Assembly: GCF_000189635.1 (NCBI RefSeq)
Contig: NW_002476043.1
Location: 1 to 56,809, forward strand
Source of the DNA: Tetrahymena thermophila SB210
Taxonomy: Eukaryota; Ciliophora; Oligohymenophorea; Hymenostomatida; Tetrahymenidae
Direction of reading: 5' to 3'
Length of the DNA stretch: 56,809 nucleotides
Numbering within the stretch: position 1 is the stretch's first letter; every line of letters begins with the position of its first letter. Below the pieces are notes generated by a model that did not search any database, had not been told where the DNA came from, and saw only the letters and a program-made list of their open reading frames with translations. This document shows positions 12,574 through 24,616 of the stretch, piece by piece. The translations under genes and the position numbers were made by a program.

Positions 12574-15541
12574 ATGAAAAATCTTAAAATTTATTCTTAT
12601 TAATAAAAAAAGTTTTTAAACTCTTCACTTTAATTTCATTAGTTTCTCCATATTGCTCTGAGGTATATTTAATTTATTACTGTTTTTTTTTTTTATTTAT
12701 TTTAAATTTACTTGCAATATTAATTTTCTAATAAAAATTCTTAACAAAAATCATTAATTTTTATTTACATAATTTTAATTTAATTTTCACTTTAACTTTT
12801 TATCTTGATTATTAAAATATAATTTTTTTATTATTATTATTTTTTTTTCATATTTTCTTTCTAACAAATTATTTATTTTATAATTTTTGTTTAACATTTA
12901 AAAAGTTTAAATTAAATTGGCGATGAAGATATTTCAGGCTTAGGTTCTGCATTAGCAAATTGCACTAACCTCTCAAATTTGACTCTTGATCTAGCGTAAA
13001 AACTGTTTTTTTGTTTTGGATTGTGATATTTTTTAACATAAAAATGAGTTTTAAATAATATCACTTTTTTTTTTTTCTTTGATTGCTAATTTAACTAATT
13101 TTTTCATTTATAATTTTTACTTTTCTTATTGATTATTTCATATATTATTATTACATATTTTTTCTTCATTTTATCTTAATAATTAAGAATATATTTTTTC
13201 TTCAATGTTTAAAAAGTGATAATTTAATTGGAGATGTAGGTGTATCAGTCTTAGGCTCTGCTTTAACAAATTGTACTAACCTCTCAAATCTGACACTCAA
13301 TCTTGGGTAAAAATAGTTTATTTTTTTGAATTTTAAAATTATTTAATAAAAATATGAATTTAAAACAATTTAAATCATTTCATATTTTTTCTTCATTTTA
13401 CCTCTAACTAACTAACTAACAAATCAATTTTATTTTTTTTCTTCAACATTTAAAAAGTTACAATAAAATTGGTGCAATTGGCGTATCAGGATTAGGCTCT
13501 GCTTTAGCAAATTGCACTAATATCTCAAATTTGACACTTGATCTTTGGTAAAAATAGTTTATTTGTTTTGGGTTGTAAGAGATATTTTTTTTTATATAAA
13601 AATGAATTTAAAACAAAAAAACTCTTTTAATTTAGTTTTTATTTTATTTATTTTACTTTTTTTTATTTTCAACTTTACTTTTATTATTAATAAATTAATT
13701 TCTTATTATTTCAAATTTTTTATTCATTTTCCCTTCTAAATAAGGAATTAATTATTTATTTTTTCTTCTAAATTTAAAAAGTGGAAATAAAATTGGTGAT
13801 GAAAGTACATCAGTCTTAGATTTTACTTTAGTAAATTGCATTTATCTCTCTAATTTAACACTTTTTATTAGGTAAAAACACTTTATTTGTTATAGATTGC
13901 TTGTGATATTTTTTAATTTAAAATGAATTTAAAACAATATAAATCTTTTAATTAATTTATTAGCTTTTTTTTTTATTTTACTTTTTTTTTATTCTACTTG
14001 TGTTTTATTTTTTTTCTTAGTTTTATTCTTTTTTAATTCAACATATTTTTTATTTTAAACTTTTACTAATTCATATTTCTTATTATTTCATAATTTGTTT
14101 TCATTTTTTCCTTATAATTAATTAGCTAATTAATTCATTTTTTTTTTCAACATTTAAAAAGTAGTAATAAAATTGGTTCAATTAATGCTTAAAGCTTTGG
14201 TTCTGCTTTAGTTAATTATGCTTATCTCTCAAATTTGACACTTGATCTTAGGTAAAAACAATTTGTTTGTTTTGGATTACAATATTATTTAAAAATGAAT
14301 TTTCTACAATATAACTTTTTAATTATATTATTAGCTTTAATTGATTTTTATTTTGTTTTTTTCTTCTTCTCTCTTTGTTAATTTAACTCATTTTTTCATT
14401 TTAAACTTTTTNNNNNNNNNNNNNNNNNNNNNNNNNNNNNNNNNNNNNNNNNNNNNNNNNNNNNNNNNNNNNNNNNNNNNNNNNNNNNNNNNNNNNNNNN
14501 NNNNNNNNNNNGAGATGAAAGTGTATCTGGCTTAGGTTATGCTTTAGCAAATTGCACTAATCTCTCACATTTAACGCTTGCACTTAGGTAAAAAGAGTTA
14601 ATTTGTTTTGAATTATGTTAATTTTTAAAATGAAAATGAATTAAAAACAATATTTCTGTTTTAATTTATTTATTAGATTTTTATTTGATTTATTTTAATT
14701 ATATCTTTTGTTTTTTTACTTCTTTTTTGTTAATTTAATTATATTATTTTTTCTTCAATAAATAAAAAGTTATAATTAAATTGGTGATGCTGGTGCATCA
14801 AGCTTAAGTTCTGCTTTAGCAAATTGCACTAATCTCTCAAATTTAACACTGGATCTAAGGTAAAAAAATTTAATTTGTTTTAGATTATGACAATTTTTTA
14901 AATAAAAATGAAATTAAAAGAATATAACTCTTTTTGTTTATTTATTAGTATTCTTTTTTTTATTTTGTAATTTTTTTTTTCTTTGTTAATTTAAGTTATT
15001 TTTTTCATTTTTAAACTTTTGCTATTATTATTATTATTATTATTAATTAATTTCTAATTTTTTTATATATTGTTTACATTTTTTCCAATTAGCTAAATAA
15101 TTATATTATTTTTTCTTCTATATTTAAATAGTTTGAATAAAATTGGCTCAATAGGTGTATAAGACTTAGGTTTTGCTTTAGCAAATTGCCCTAATCTCTC
15201 AAATTTGGCACTTTATCTTTTGTAAAAAATAGTTTATTTGTTTTAGACTGTGATATTTTTGAATATAAAATTAAATTTAAAGCATTGCTACTCTTTTAAT
15301 TTACTTATTAGCTCTTTATTATATTGTTTTTTCTTTTTTAAATATATAATGTTTTTTTTATTTTGGATTTAAAATATCATTTTTAATTTAATAATTTTAT
15401 TCAATTTAATTTTTTTAGTAATATACAAAAAATTATATTAAAAGTGGAAATGAAATGAATGGATCATAATAATTGAAAGTTGAAAACAAGTGTCTTAAAT
15501 CAAAAAGATTAGTAGCCTTTTAAATATATTTCGAATTGTGA
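12574..15541 (+). CDS. leucine-rich-repeat protein with one repeat per exon (contains assembly gap)
   Basis: Eight homologous exons of exactly 90 nt: 12906-12995, 13217-13306, 13458-13547, 13782-13871, 14162-14251, ~14498-14587 (start inside the N gap), 14770-14859 and 15132-15221. Each begins and ends in phase 2 and encodes one 30-residue LRR of the pattern N-x-IGDxGxSxLGSALANCTNLSNLTLDL. The final exon 15445-15541 ends with KSKRLVAFQIYFEL and TGA. A possible first exon, 12574-12662 (MKNLKIYSYQQ...FLHIALS), ends in the matching phase and makes the model close at 301 residues, but it is weakly supported. The repeats resemble the ribonuclease-inhibitor-like LRRs common in Tetrahymena; they normally act as protein-binding scaffolds. 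The target is unknown. All eight repeat frames are open, with TAA/TAG as Gln, which argues against a dead array. The true repeat number may be higher because of the gap. Confidence 0.72.
12890..15300 (+). repeat. tandem array of ~240-380 bp exon-plus-intron LRR modules
   Basis: The repeat unit is larger than the coding repeat. Upstream of nearly every LRR exon is a conserved intron end (TTCAACATTTAAAAAG or close). Downstream of all eight is a conserved intron start of ~70 nt: GTAAAAA, then TTTATTTGTTTTGGATTGTGA-like sequence, then AAAAATGAATTTAAAACAATAT-like sequence. Intron centres are diverged A/T tracts of variable length. This pattern shows duplication of genomic segments holding intron end, exon and intron start. 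Confidence 0.85.
14412..14511. other. assembly gap (100 N)
   Basis: Exactly one hundred N, the usual placeholder for a gap of unknown size, placed inside the LRR exon array and swallowing the 5' part of one LRR exon. Confidence 0.99.
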
Positions 15542-16568
15542 CAAACAAATAAGTGGTAAAAAAGGATGAATAAATATAAATATATTTGAATAATAGAATA
15601 TAATAACTAAATTATAGATTTATTATTATTTTAATATTTATAGATAAATTCAGTCCTCAATTTTCACCAAAAAAGATTAATATTTTTAATAATAAATGTT
15701 CCTTATTATATCTTATTAAATTACATAAATGTGAAGCATTAATTTCATAAATATAAATTAGATGTATTAGAAATGGAAATTAATATTGTTAAACTTAGTA
15801 AAGGTTAAATAAAAATTACAAAATATATCAAATATATCAAATTTTAAAACATTTTAAATATTTATATTTTCTTATAGTTATTAGAAAGCTAGTATTACTT
15901 TCTTGTTTTATAATAATAAATAATAATAATAATCAAATTGTTTATTAGTGCTTTATATTAAAAAAATAAAATTTAAATTGAAGTTATAAAAAAGATTTAT
16001 GTTTGAGAAAAAATTTTTCTTAATTTTTAATTTTAAATTAATAAAAGTTAATAATAATTACTATATATATTAGATTTTAAGAGAGCTTATCCACATCTAT
16101 TTTTTAGTACCTAATTTTTTCTAAAATTTACAAATACACAAATTAAAATAAATCAAGTCTCTTAAATAGGGTGAATGGATAACATATTTTCCTATATATA
16201 TTATTTATTGAATATTCATAATCTAAGATCGATTTTACTATGCTTTTAAAAATTATTTTCTAAAAACAATAATTTATTATTGTTTGTAAAAGCTTTTTCA
16301 GTTTTTTTGGAAATTTCAGAAAAAACTGAGTCAAATCTCATTATTTTTTCTATATAAATTATTATTAAAAAGTATTTCATAAATGTAAATTTATTTGAAG
16401 TTGATTTTTTCATTTCATTGAATAATTAATAAAATTTTAAAAACATACATATAAATATAAATTTTTGAGTATTAATTAGTATTTACTATTTTGATATTTA
16501 TTTTTAATAATAGATAATAATAATTAAAATATTAGATAAATCTTTTGTTAATTATTTTAATGTTTAAA
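15542..16568. other. A+T-rich convergent intergenic region
   Basis: Lies between the stops of the plus-strand LRR gene and the minus-strand K+ channel gene. No coding content or structured element is visible. Confidence 0.55.
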
Positions 16569-19500
16569 TCATGATATTTATTTAATATTCTTTTTTAAAA
16601 CAATATTTGTTGTATGCTATAAAATAGATTAGATCTAGTCTGGTATATTTTCTTATTTGTTTTTGAATTTAATACAAGAGTAATTGTGCTGAGGAAAGTA
16701 ATGCTGAAATTCATGAATAATATCGAATTCCATAACTACAAAAATATCTTTTTCTAAAATTTATTCTTCAATAAAATTATTTTCTGCATTAGATTCAGAA
16801 AAAGGTAAATGCTAGGCAATACTTTAAGTACTTTCTTTTAAGAACTCACTCTTTTTTTCTTTAATACTTAGTCTTAAGTTATCCTTAAATACAGTTATTT
16901 TTCTTCTCGATTTTCTTTGAATTTACTCATCATCGTTCTGAAAATCTTTATAAGCAGTGATTTTTCTTTTTGACCTTCTATGAAACATCTCATCTTCTTG
17001 TACATATTGATCTTTGTATTCATTTATCTGATCTATATTTCTATTATTGCTAATTACCATTTTTTCAGGTTTTTAGGTTTCTTTTAATTTAATCTTTCTA
17101 TTTTATTACATCCTTTTTTCCTTTTATGCAAAACTAATCTTAATTTAATCATCTGGCTATAGTTAAATTTAAGGCTACTGTTAAAAATGACTAGAATCAC
17201 TTTAATTTGGTATTATATCAAAACTTTGAATTGGTTTCATTTTAGTTGGACTCATGCTGAAGGAATTTTCTTATTGAATATTTTCTGTTTGAATTTTTTG
17301 TAGCTGTATTTTTGAATAATTGTCAAAGTTATTTACATTTTGTATGTGATTCTTTTAATTTTAAGGTGTTCCATCAGCTACTGATTATGATGGTACTTAA
17401 ATAGTTCTATTAGACTATTGGTAATTATTTGGCGAATAAGGAAGCATTTTATTTAAAGAGCTTTCTCTTTACAGGTTATGTATTGGTAAAGGCTTAATGC
17501 TTGTTTGTGTTAGTAAAACAGGTTATTAATGGTTACTTATGCTTATTTAATTTTACTATGCATGTTATTATTAATGAATGCCAGTCTAATTATTATTTTT
17601 GTAACTAAGCAAGGGACTAGCAGGAGCTTCAGGTATTTAAAATTGTGATGTAGGTATGTAGGGGTTTGATGATTGTAAGTTATATAAATTCTGCTTTTAT
17701 GAATTCTATGCTAAATTTACTTGCATTTGATTAGTATAATTTTAGCTTATATGCTTTAAAATAGGAGTTTGGTTTTATATAAAATGATTGCTCGTTGAAT
17801 TAATCACTTAATTTTGTATATTTGTTCCATGAATCCCTATGCTACAGTTTGATTCTCCTAAAGAATTTTAGTTTTTAACATAATTATTTTCACTTAAATT
17901 TTCTTCATTTATTCCTGAAAGTTGAAGGGACTTTTGATTTGATAAAACATTACAAAAATCCTTATTATTCCTATTAGCTTGATTACTTTACTATGTTTCA
18001 AAATCTATAAATTATTAATCATCAAGTATGACATCATAATTTTTTGAAAAATGAATATTTTAATCATTGAAAATCGATAAATTTTAGTTCTAATTGTACA
18101 GACTACCATAAACAGAAGATTTATTAAAGTCTTCTTCGTCTAAAGCCATCACTATTTCGTTGTGGTAAAAGAAAAATTCTGGCACTAAATTAAAAAATAA
18201 CTCATCGTGATCATATCCAATATCTTAAATTGCTTCTATTAAATGTTCATTTTTTCGTTATAGCTTAATAACAACATTATTAAATTACTTATTTAAGATA
18301 TTAATTCTTAAATTTTTAAGCTATTATCTTATATATTAGTTATGTTTTAAAGTGAAATTAGAACGGAGACCTCTTCTGACAAAAGAACTATCGCGATAAA
18401 GTTATTCTTAATAATAATTGACTTTGTTAATTATGAGTTCTCTTCTTGGCTTATACTAAAGCAATTGACATTAAGTTATCTCATGGTCTTTGTATTAACA
18501 ACTTGAGCAATTGATATCACACTCTTCATAGTTATTCGACACTTTATCTTTAATCATGCAGTAGATTTCCTTGACAAAAAAATTATTGTCACTTATCAAA
18601 TAATTAAAATAACTTTACATAATCATCTCTAAATTCCTTAAGGATTTATATAAAATCCTCTTTGTGTATAATAAGAATGGATGTGTTTTCTAAGCATTTA
18701 GCTGTAAGTTTTCTAGCTTCTGATGAAAATAAACTATGTATCCCATACTATTATCCTTTCTATTTTGATAAATATTTATTTCTTTAATTTTGATTTCTTT
18801 TTACTTTTTTAAAAATATCTTTAATTTTTTTGCTTAAAAATATTTCATTAAATAAAATATTTTTGATTAGTTTACTTTTAGTTAACCTAAAATTCTTTGC
18901 TAGCTAAAGCTACCATTTAGAGATACCTCTAATTCTACTTTTCCCGACATTACGAAGAAGAATTTGTAATCCAAATCACCTTAAGAAAATATCTTTTCAT
19001 CTGGACCATATGTTTACTCTTTCATAATTTAAGAAAACGCGCTTAAGCATTTTTTGCTAAAATACTTTTTGAAAATGGAAACTTCATTAATAATTCTACC
19101 ATAAAAATCTTCATAGACCTATTTGAATCATAATTACAATAAAAAAATGAGCTTGTATTTAGTAATAGTGTAATAGCCAAAAATAAATTAAAATTTTTGA
19201 AAATATGCTTCGACAATTTATAATTAGCAATAACATCAAATTATTAAAACAGTGTAATTTGAGTTTATTTTACCATATATAAATTTAATTACTTTAAATG
19301 ATCTCTTATTTAATAGTCGTAAAAATTAAGAATTTAATTACATTTTATCTTAAACTCTTTGGGATTGTTTACAAAAATTGCTCGCCTACTTTTGAATATT
19401 TTAGTACTTTTTCCTAATGTTATGTATATTCTAGGTATTTTATAACCCCAATTTAAACAGGTTTCGAAATCTTTCTATCATTTAAATAGGAAATAACTTG

Positions 19501-20958
19501 ATATCTTTATTTTTTAAATTCAGCTGACTTTTAAGAGAATTCTAAAAAGAGCGAACCAATCGTGTTTACAACGTAGGCATAGACTATGCATGTAATTAAA
19601 GTAAAATAAATTACATACATTTTTTCGATATCTGTAATAGGCGTGATATCTCCGTAACCTACTGTAATCATAGTGATAAAGGAAAAGTAGAGAGCATTGA
19701 GATATATCTTTTCCCATGGATCGTTAGTCAGATTTTATTTAACAAGCCAATTTATAGTGTAATCTTTTTCAAATTTTGTTATAAATACAAATCCACAAGC
19801 AAAAGTATGTGCAATCAAAATTATCAAACCAAGCAGTTTTGAAATAGTAACGAAAATTGGAAATTTTTAATTAAGAGAAAAATTTTATTCAATAATACTG
19901 ATATTAATAAATAAAGATCGCAACCTTACTATAAAAATTAAATTTACAATCTGATTTTCTTAGTATATTTAAGCAAAAATGCTAATAAGAGAAGTTATTA
20001 TTTCCATCAAATTATGTTTAAGAATTCTTTACCTATCTACTACTATATCTAATCCCGAATAATATCCAGCATTGAGATTAAGAATAAAATCTAATATAAA
20101 AAAACAAATAGATATAACTCTTATTGGTTCTACAATAAAATCATCTTCAAAACCGACAAGCAATAAGCAGCGAAAAAGATGATACCCAACTATTACTATT
20201 TAAATAATCTTCCAAATATCAAAAATATAGTTATTAGGTTTCAAAATCGGTATTATATCGAGAAAGTATTTCACATTAACTTTTTCATTTCTTATAAGCG
20301 ATAAATCACCTATAATATCTTTATGAAATTATGTAAGACGAGCATACATAGCAGAAGGTACATACCTCATAAGTTTTGAAACTAAATTTTTCAAAAACAT
20401 AATCTACTAAAATGATCCCAGTCTTTTAGAATGAGCCTTTTTGAATATGGACCTGTTTGTTTATTAACCTTTTAAAGTTAATTGTTTTAAGGATGACACT
20501 TTAGTGAAACTTAAATTCTTTACCTTATTTTCATTTTATAGCTAAAATTATTCTGATTTATATTTTTTACTCCGTTAAGACTGGTTTAAATCAATAAATT
20601 CTTAATTATGTTTTTTAAAATAACTTTCAGGAAGATGTTCATCTATATGTACCAATCTCTTACTTTAGTTGATGTGTGTAGATTATAATTTGTTAGTACT
20701 TTATATTTATTTACTATTAGATTGGTTATAAATACTAGTTTAAACTACTCTTTCAGAGAGGTTTTTTTATGTACCTGCTTTTTAACATCGCTCATCGTTT
20801 TCAGAGTTAACTCTTGAGTCTATTTTCAGCACTACCTCTTTGAAATCATCATCAGCTGTTGTTTAGAATTTCCTTCTTTCAGCGCCTTCAATTAACGTGT
20901 TGTCTTAGATGCTCTCGAATTCACTATTTTAATACTCAAAAGTGTGATTCTAAAACAT
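16569..20958 (-). CDS. voltage-gated-type K+ channel with C-terminal cyclic-nucleotide-binding domain (EAG/CNG-like)
   Basis: Exons 20958-20033, 19981-19342, 19118-18887 and 18755-16569, about 1327 residues. Should conduct K+ across the plasma or ciliary membrane. A hydrophobic six-segment region spans roughly residues 230-470. The pore filter TVGYGDITP (TVGYG, residues 415-419, at 19665-19651) is diagnostic. A C-linker ([16 protein letters not shown]) leads into a cNMP-binding fold: [35 protein letters not shown], then [21 protein letters not shown] Cys/His cluster follows ([19 protein letters not shown]). The last ~600 residues are a Q/N/S-rich, probably disordered tail with a duplicated basic motif ([24 protein letters not shown]). 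The frame of the cNMP domain and that of the tail differ by one base at about 18604-18616 (a TTTT run), so either a sequencing indel, a real frameshift or an unrecognised mini-intron lies there. Confidence 0.92.
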
Positions 20959-21952
20959 CTTCTTCTTCTTTTTTTTTTTTTGTTTAGACTAAAGTTTCTT
21001 TAATTAAAATTTTTTAAAAATATTTATTTTTCTTTCAGTTTATTAAAATTTTTTGATTTCGCAATCAGCTACAAAACAAAACAAATAAAAAATTTGAGAT
21101 TTGAAATAAAGAATTGAAATAATATTTACAAAGCTTTTTCTTTACAAATGTGTAAGTAGAATTTATTATCCAAATTGATTACAGTATAAATTTAAATAAT
21201 TTTAAAGAGAATAAATACCATTTTAATATATAGCATTCAATAAATTAAGCTATAAATTTTAATTTCTTAAATAATAATAATATAAGGAGCATAAGTAAAA
21301 ATCATTATAATCTAAATAATTTATAAACTATAAACATAATGTAAATCCTGTGTTAGATAAGTTATTCTCTTCTTCTTGACTCTTAAGAATTATTAAAAAT
21401 AAATAACTTAATTATCTTAGCTGTTCTTTAAAAATAATTAATTAAAAGACTATAAGCAATAAAATTCTTACTTAAAAATTAACTCTTACGAAATATTTAA
21501 AATAATAAAATGATATTTTAGCTCTTTAAATTAAGAACCTTTTAAGAATATTTCTTACATAATTTCTTTTCAATTTTTGATATACTTTGAATCATTAATA
21601 ATTTTTGATTAAATCAAACAAATTTTCTGTGTCTATAGGCTTTCTGATAAGAATATAATAAAGTTAGTGTTTAAAGAGTTTACCAATTATAATTAATAAA
21701 GATGATTTTGTTTAGATAACTATTATGATGTAGGCATTTATATATTAATAAATATGTATAATTAGTATTTTAATGTTTGCAAAGAATTCACATTCTTATT
21801 TAGTTTAATTTTTAAAATTTATAAAGGATTTATAAGGTTTTATCTGACTAATCTTATTAGTTTCTAATAAATATTTATTACTTTTTATAAAAAAAACAAA
21901 TATTATAGTATTCATTCATTTATAAAACTTAAGTAATAAAAGATAAGCAAAA
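20959..21952. other. A+T-rich divergent intergenic region
   Basis: Separates the divergently transcribed K+ channel and RMND5 genes, so it should hold both promoters. No recognisable site or reading frame is seen. Confidence 0.55.
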
Positions 21953-23796
21953 ATGCAAGAGAATTAATATGATTAGTTGTTGAAAGACGTTGAAAGAATA
22001 AAAAAATGTTCATTAATTACAAAGTAAGAAATTAGCAAAAGTATTGATAGTGTATTAGAGCTTTTAGTAGAAGCAAAGCATCAGATAAATGAGCCTATGG
22101 AAATAGAAGATCAAGAGGTTTATTTTTGATATCTTTTGTTTTGAAAGCAAAAACCCTTTTATAATTTAGTTAAAACTATATGTTTTTTAAATTTACATAG
22201 GTGAGAAGGAGAAAAATAAAGGATAGCATAAATAATTTGGATGAAAAATTAAGGGTAAAATCAATTTAAAATTGGTATTTAGTTATTCTAGTTAAACACC
22301 TATTTCTTTATTAACCATATACAGAAGCTAGCAATTTTATTCTAAATAGTAAAAATATTTTTTTTAAATATTACTGATGCAAATAGGAAAAGAAACCACT
22401 TAAATCTGTTATTGACAGCCATAAAAAATACTTTTAGTACCTATCAAAGTATGGAAAGAACATCGAAAAGATATTTAAAAGTGATATAAATAATGTTTTT
22501 AAGGATACATTAGTTTCCTTTGAAAAAGAGTGCGTGAATGAGGTAATTCCAATGAATAATATTTATACTCTACAATAAAAGTGAAAAAAATAGCAAGAAT
22601 ATATTTTGCTGATATTTCTTTTTTAAAATAAAGGCTATTGCAGAGCATTTACTAATCGAAAAAAAATTTGAGTTGTATGAAAATTTCTTAAAAGAGACAG
22701 GTTTAAGTCACAAAATAGACAAAGAGAAATAGAACATTTTGAAAACTATTTAAAAGGTAGGCTTATAATAAAATATTATGTAAAGCTATCAAGCTTATTA
22801 GCTAATTTATTTAATTAACATAGATATTTGATGAATTCTAAACTAATCAGCTAAATGAAGCTATTAAATGGGCTTAGACTAAAAAAGAAGAACTAGAAGA
22901 CTTAGACAGTCCTCTTCTTTTTTATCTGCATCGTCTTTAAGTAAACAAAAAAATATAAATCTTTTAAATTAATAAGTGACTATCCTTTGTATTATTAGTT
23001 CATCTAAAATCTATAGAAAGGCAAAATGGAAAGCATTCAATATGCTAGAAAACATTTTAAAGATTTCTTTAATTAAAAAAAATTTGCTGATTAAGCACAG
23101 TAAGTGATGTTCTACATACTTTTAGAGAATGGGTAATATTAAAATAATCTATAAAAAAAGTAAAATAAATTTTTAGCAAAATATAAGATCACTGTCAATT
23201 AGACCAGTCATACAAACAAGTAGAGGAACTGCTCTTAGATAATTATTGCAAAATCTATAGTAATTTTTTAAACAAAAATCGAAGCAAATAAGTATTATTG
23301 ATATTTCAAATAATAATAGACCTTACTATTAAAAGTGCTCTTCTTTAGTGTTTAATTGCAGGAACACTAGGTAATTATCCTTCAATATTAATCTTTGAAG
23401 TAAATTTTTTAATTTTGATAAAATAATAACTCTAGCTCTTCCTAAATTCTTGAAATACACATAAATTTCGAGTATGGATGAAGAACTCAAAGATTATCAC
23501 AACAAGAATGAATATCCAATCGAAGTCGAAATAGGAAAAGATTTCAAATATCATTCTATATTTGTTTGTCCTATTTCTAGAGATGTTATTGAACCTGACT
23601 AAAACCCTGTTTGGCTGACTTGTGGTCATGTTATATCAGAGTAATTAATTTGCTAAATTTTAACTAAATTTTAATTATAAAAAAAAATAGAGCATCAATG
23701 AAAAAAATAACAGCAAGTGCAAATAAAGAAAAATTTAAATGTCCAACTTGCCCTAAAGAGATGACAGCTAGAGAGACTAAAAAGATCTATTTTTGA
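21953..23796 (+). CDS. RMND5: RMND5/Gid2-like RING subunit of the GID/CTLH E3 ubiquitin ligase
   Basis: Nine exons: 21953-22117, 22201-22254, 22387-22542, 22634-22756, 22824-22940, 22999-23132, 23177-23370, 23436-23640, 23691-23796, summing to 417 codons plus TGA. The N-terminal half is coiled-coil-like. A LisH/CTLH stretch follows (AIAEHLLIEKKFELYENFL, then IFDEFQTNQLNEAIKWAQTK, LEDLDSPLLFYLHRLQ, FIQNLQKGKMESIQYARKH). The C terminus is the RMND5-type degenerate RING: FVCPISRDVIE, WLTCGHVIS, KFKCPTCPKEM, ending KIYF as in animal RMND5. In the family this subunit pairs with MAEA/Gid9 to transfer ubiquitin. As in relatives, some zinc ligands of a classical RING are missing (only one Cys in the first pair). 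No MAEA partner is in this window. Confidence 0.93.
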
Positions 23797-24616
23797 GAAA
23801 TTAGAATTTTTATTCAATCAGAATATTTATTTAAGCTTTAGGGTTTTAAATCTAATTTTTACCTATTTAAAATAAAATGATATAATTAATTAGAAAATAT
23901 TTATTAAACGCTAAAAATTATACTATTAAAAACTACTTAAAAAATACTACCATGCAGCGAATTCAAAAAAAAAAAATAATGTAAAAGAAAATCTTATATA
24001 TAAATCTAATCTCAGTATGCTATTTGTAAATGTAATTTTATTTATCGAGTGCTTGCTTGCTAATTAACTAACTAACTAAGTTATTAATCATGAATTAAAT
24101 TTAATTATTAATTTTTAGTTTTTGAAAATATTTAGCATTTTTTATTTTATTTTAAGTTATTTAAATCACAGCAAAAGATAAAATATTTTAAACACTTAAA
24201 TAAAAAATATTTTTAATTGAATACAAAATGAATAATAACGGCTAATTACTTGTAGCAATTAGAGTATATATTCAAAATAAATAGAAGTTTATAAGTAGGA
24301 TGTAGGTAGATAGATAGATCATAAGTATAAAAATAATAAATGATTAATTAAGATAGCTAAAAATAAAGAAAACCTTTATTGTTTGACAAAAAATAAAGAA
24401 TTTGCTATTGAATCTAAAAGATATTAAAATACATTCTTTATATACATATATAAATGCATACATATATATTTAATGAGTGAGTGATTTGTATTTTTTACAA
24501 GGAATAATTAATTAAAAAATAGTATTGAAAATAATTCATAATCAATTCTTTTAATTTTAATAGTAATATACTGAAGAGATTCATAAAGATAATTATAAAT
24601 ATAATAAATTAGCAAT
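23797..24616. other. A+T-rich intergenic region
   Basis: Between two co-oriented genes. Contains short tetranucleotide runs (GCTTGCTTGC and TAACTAACTAAC near 24050-24080) and a TATATATA-like tract near 24450; no gene is seen. Confidence 0.55.

Noticed and set aside
13545..13739. Short Phe/Ile-rich plus-strand frame in the LRR array
   Set aside because: It lies in an intron between LRR exons and its composition is that of T-rich intron DNA.
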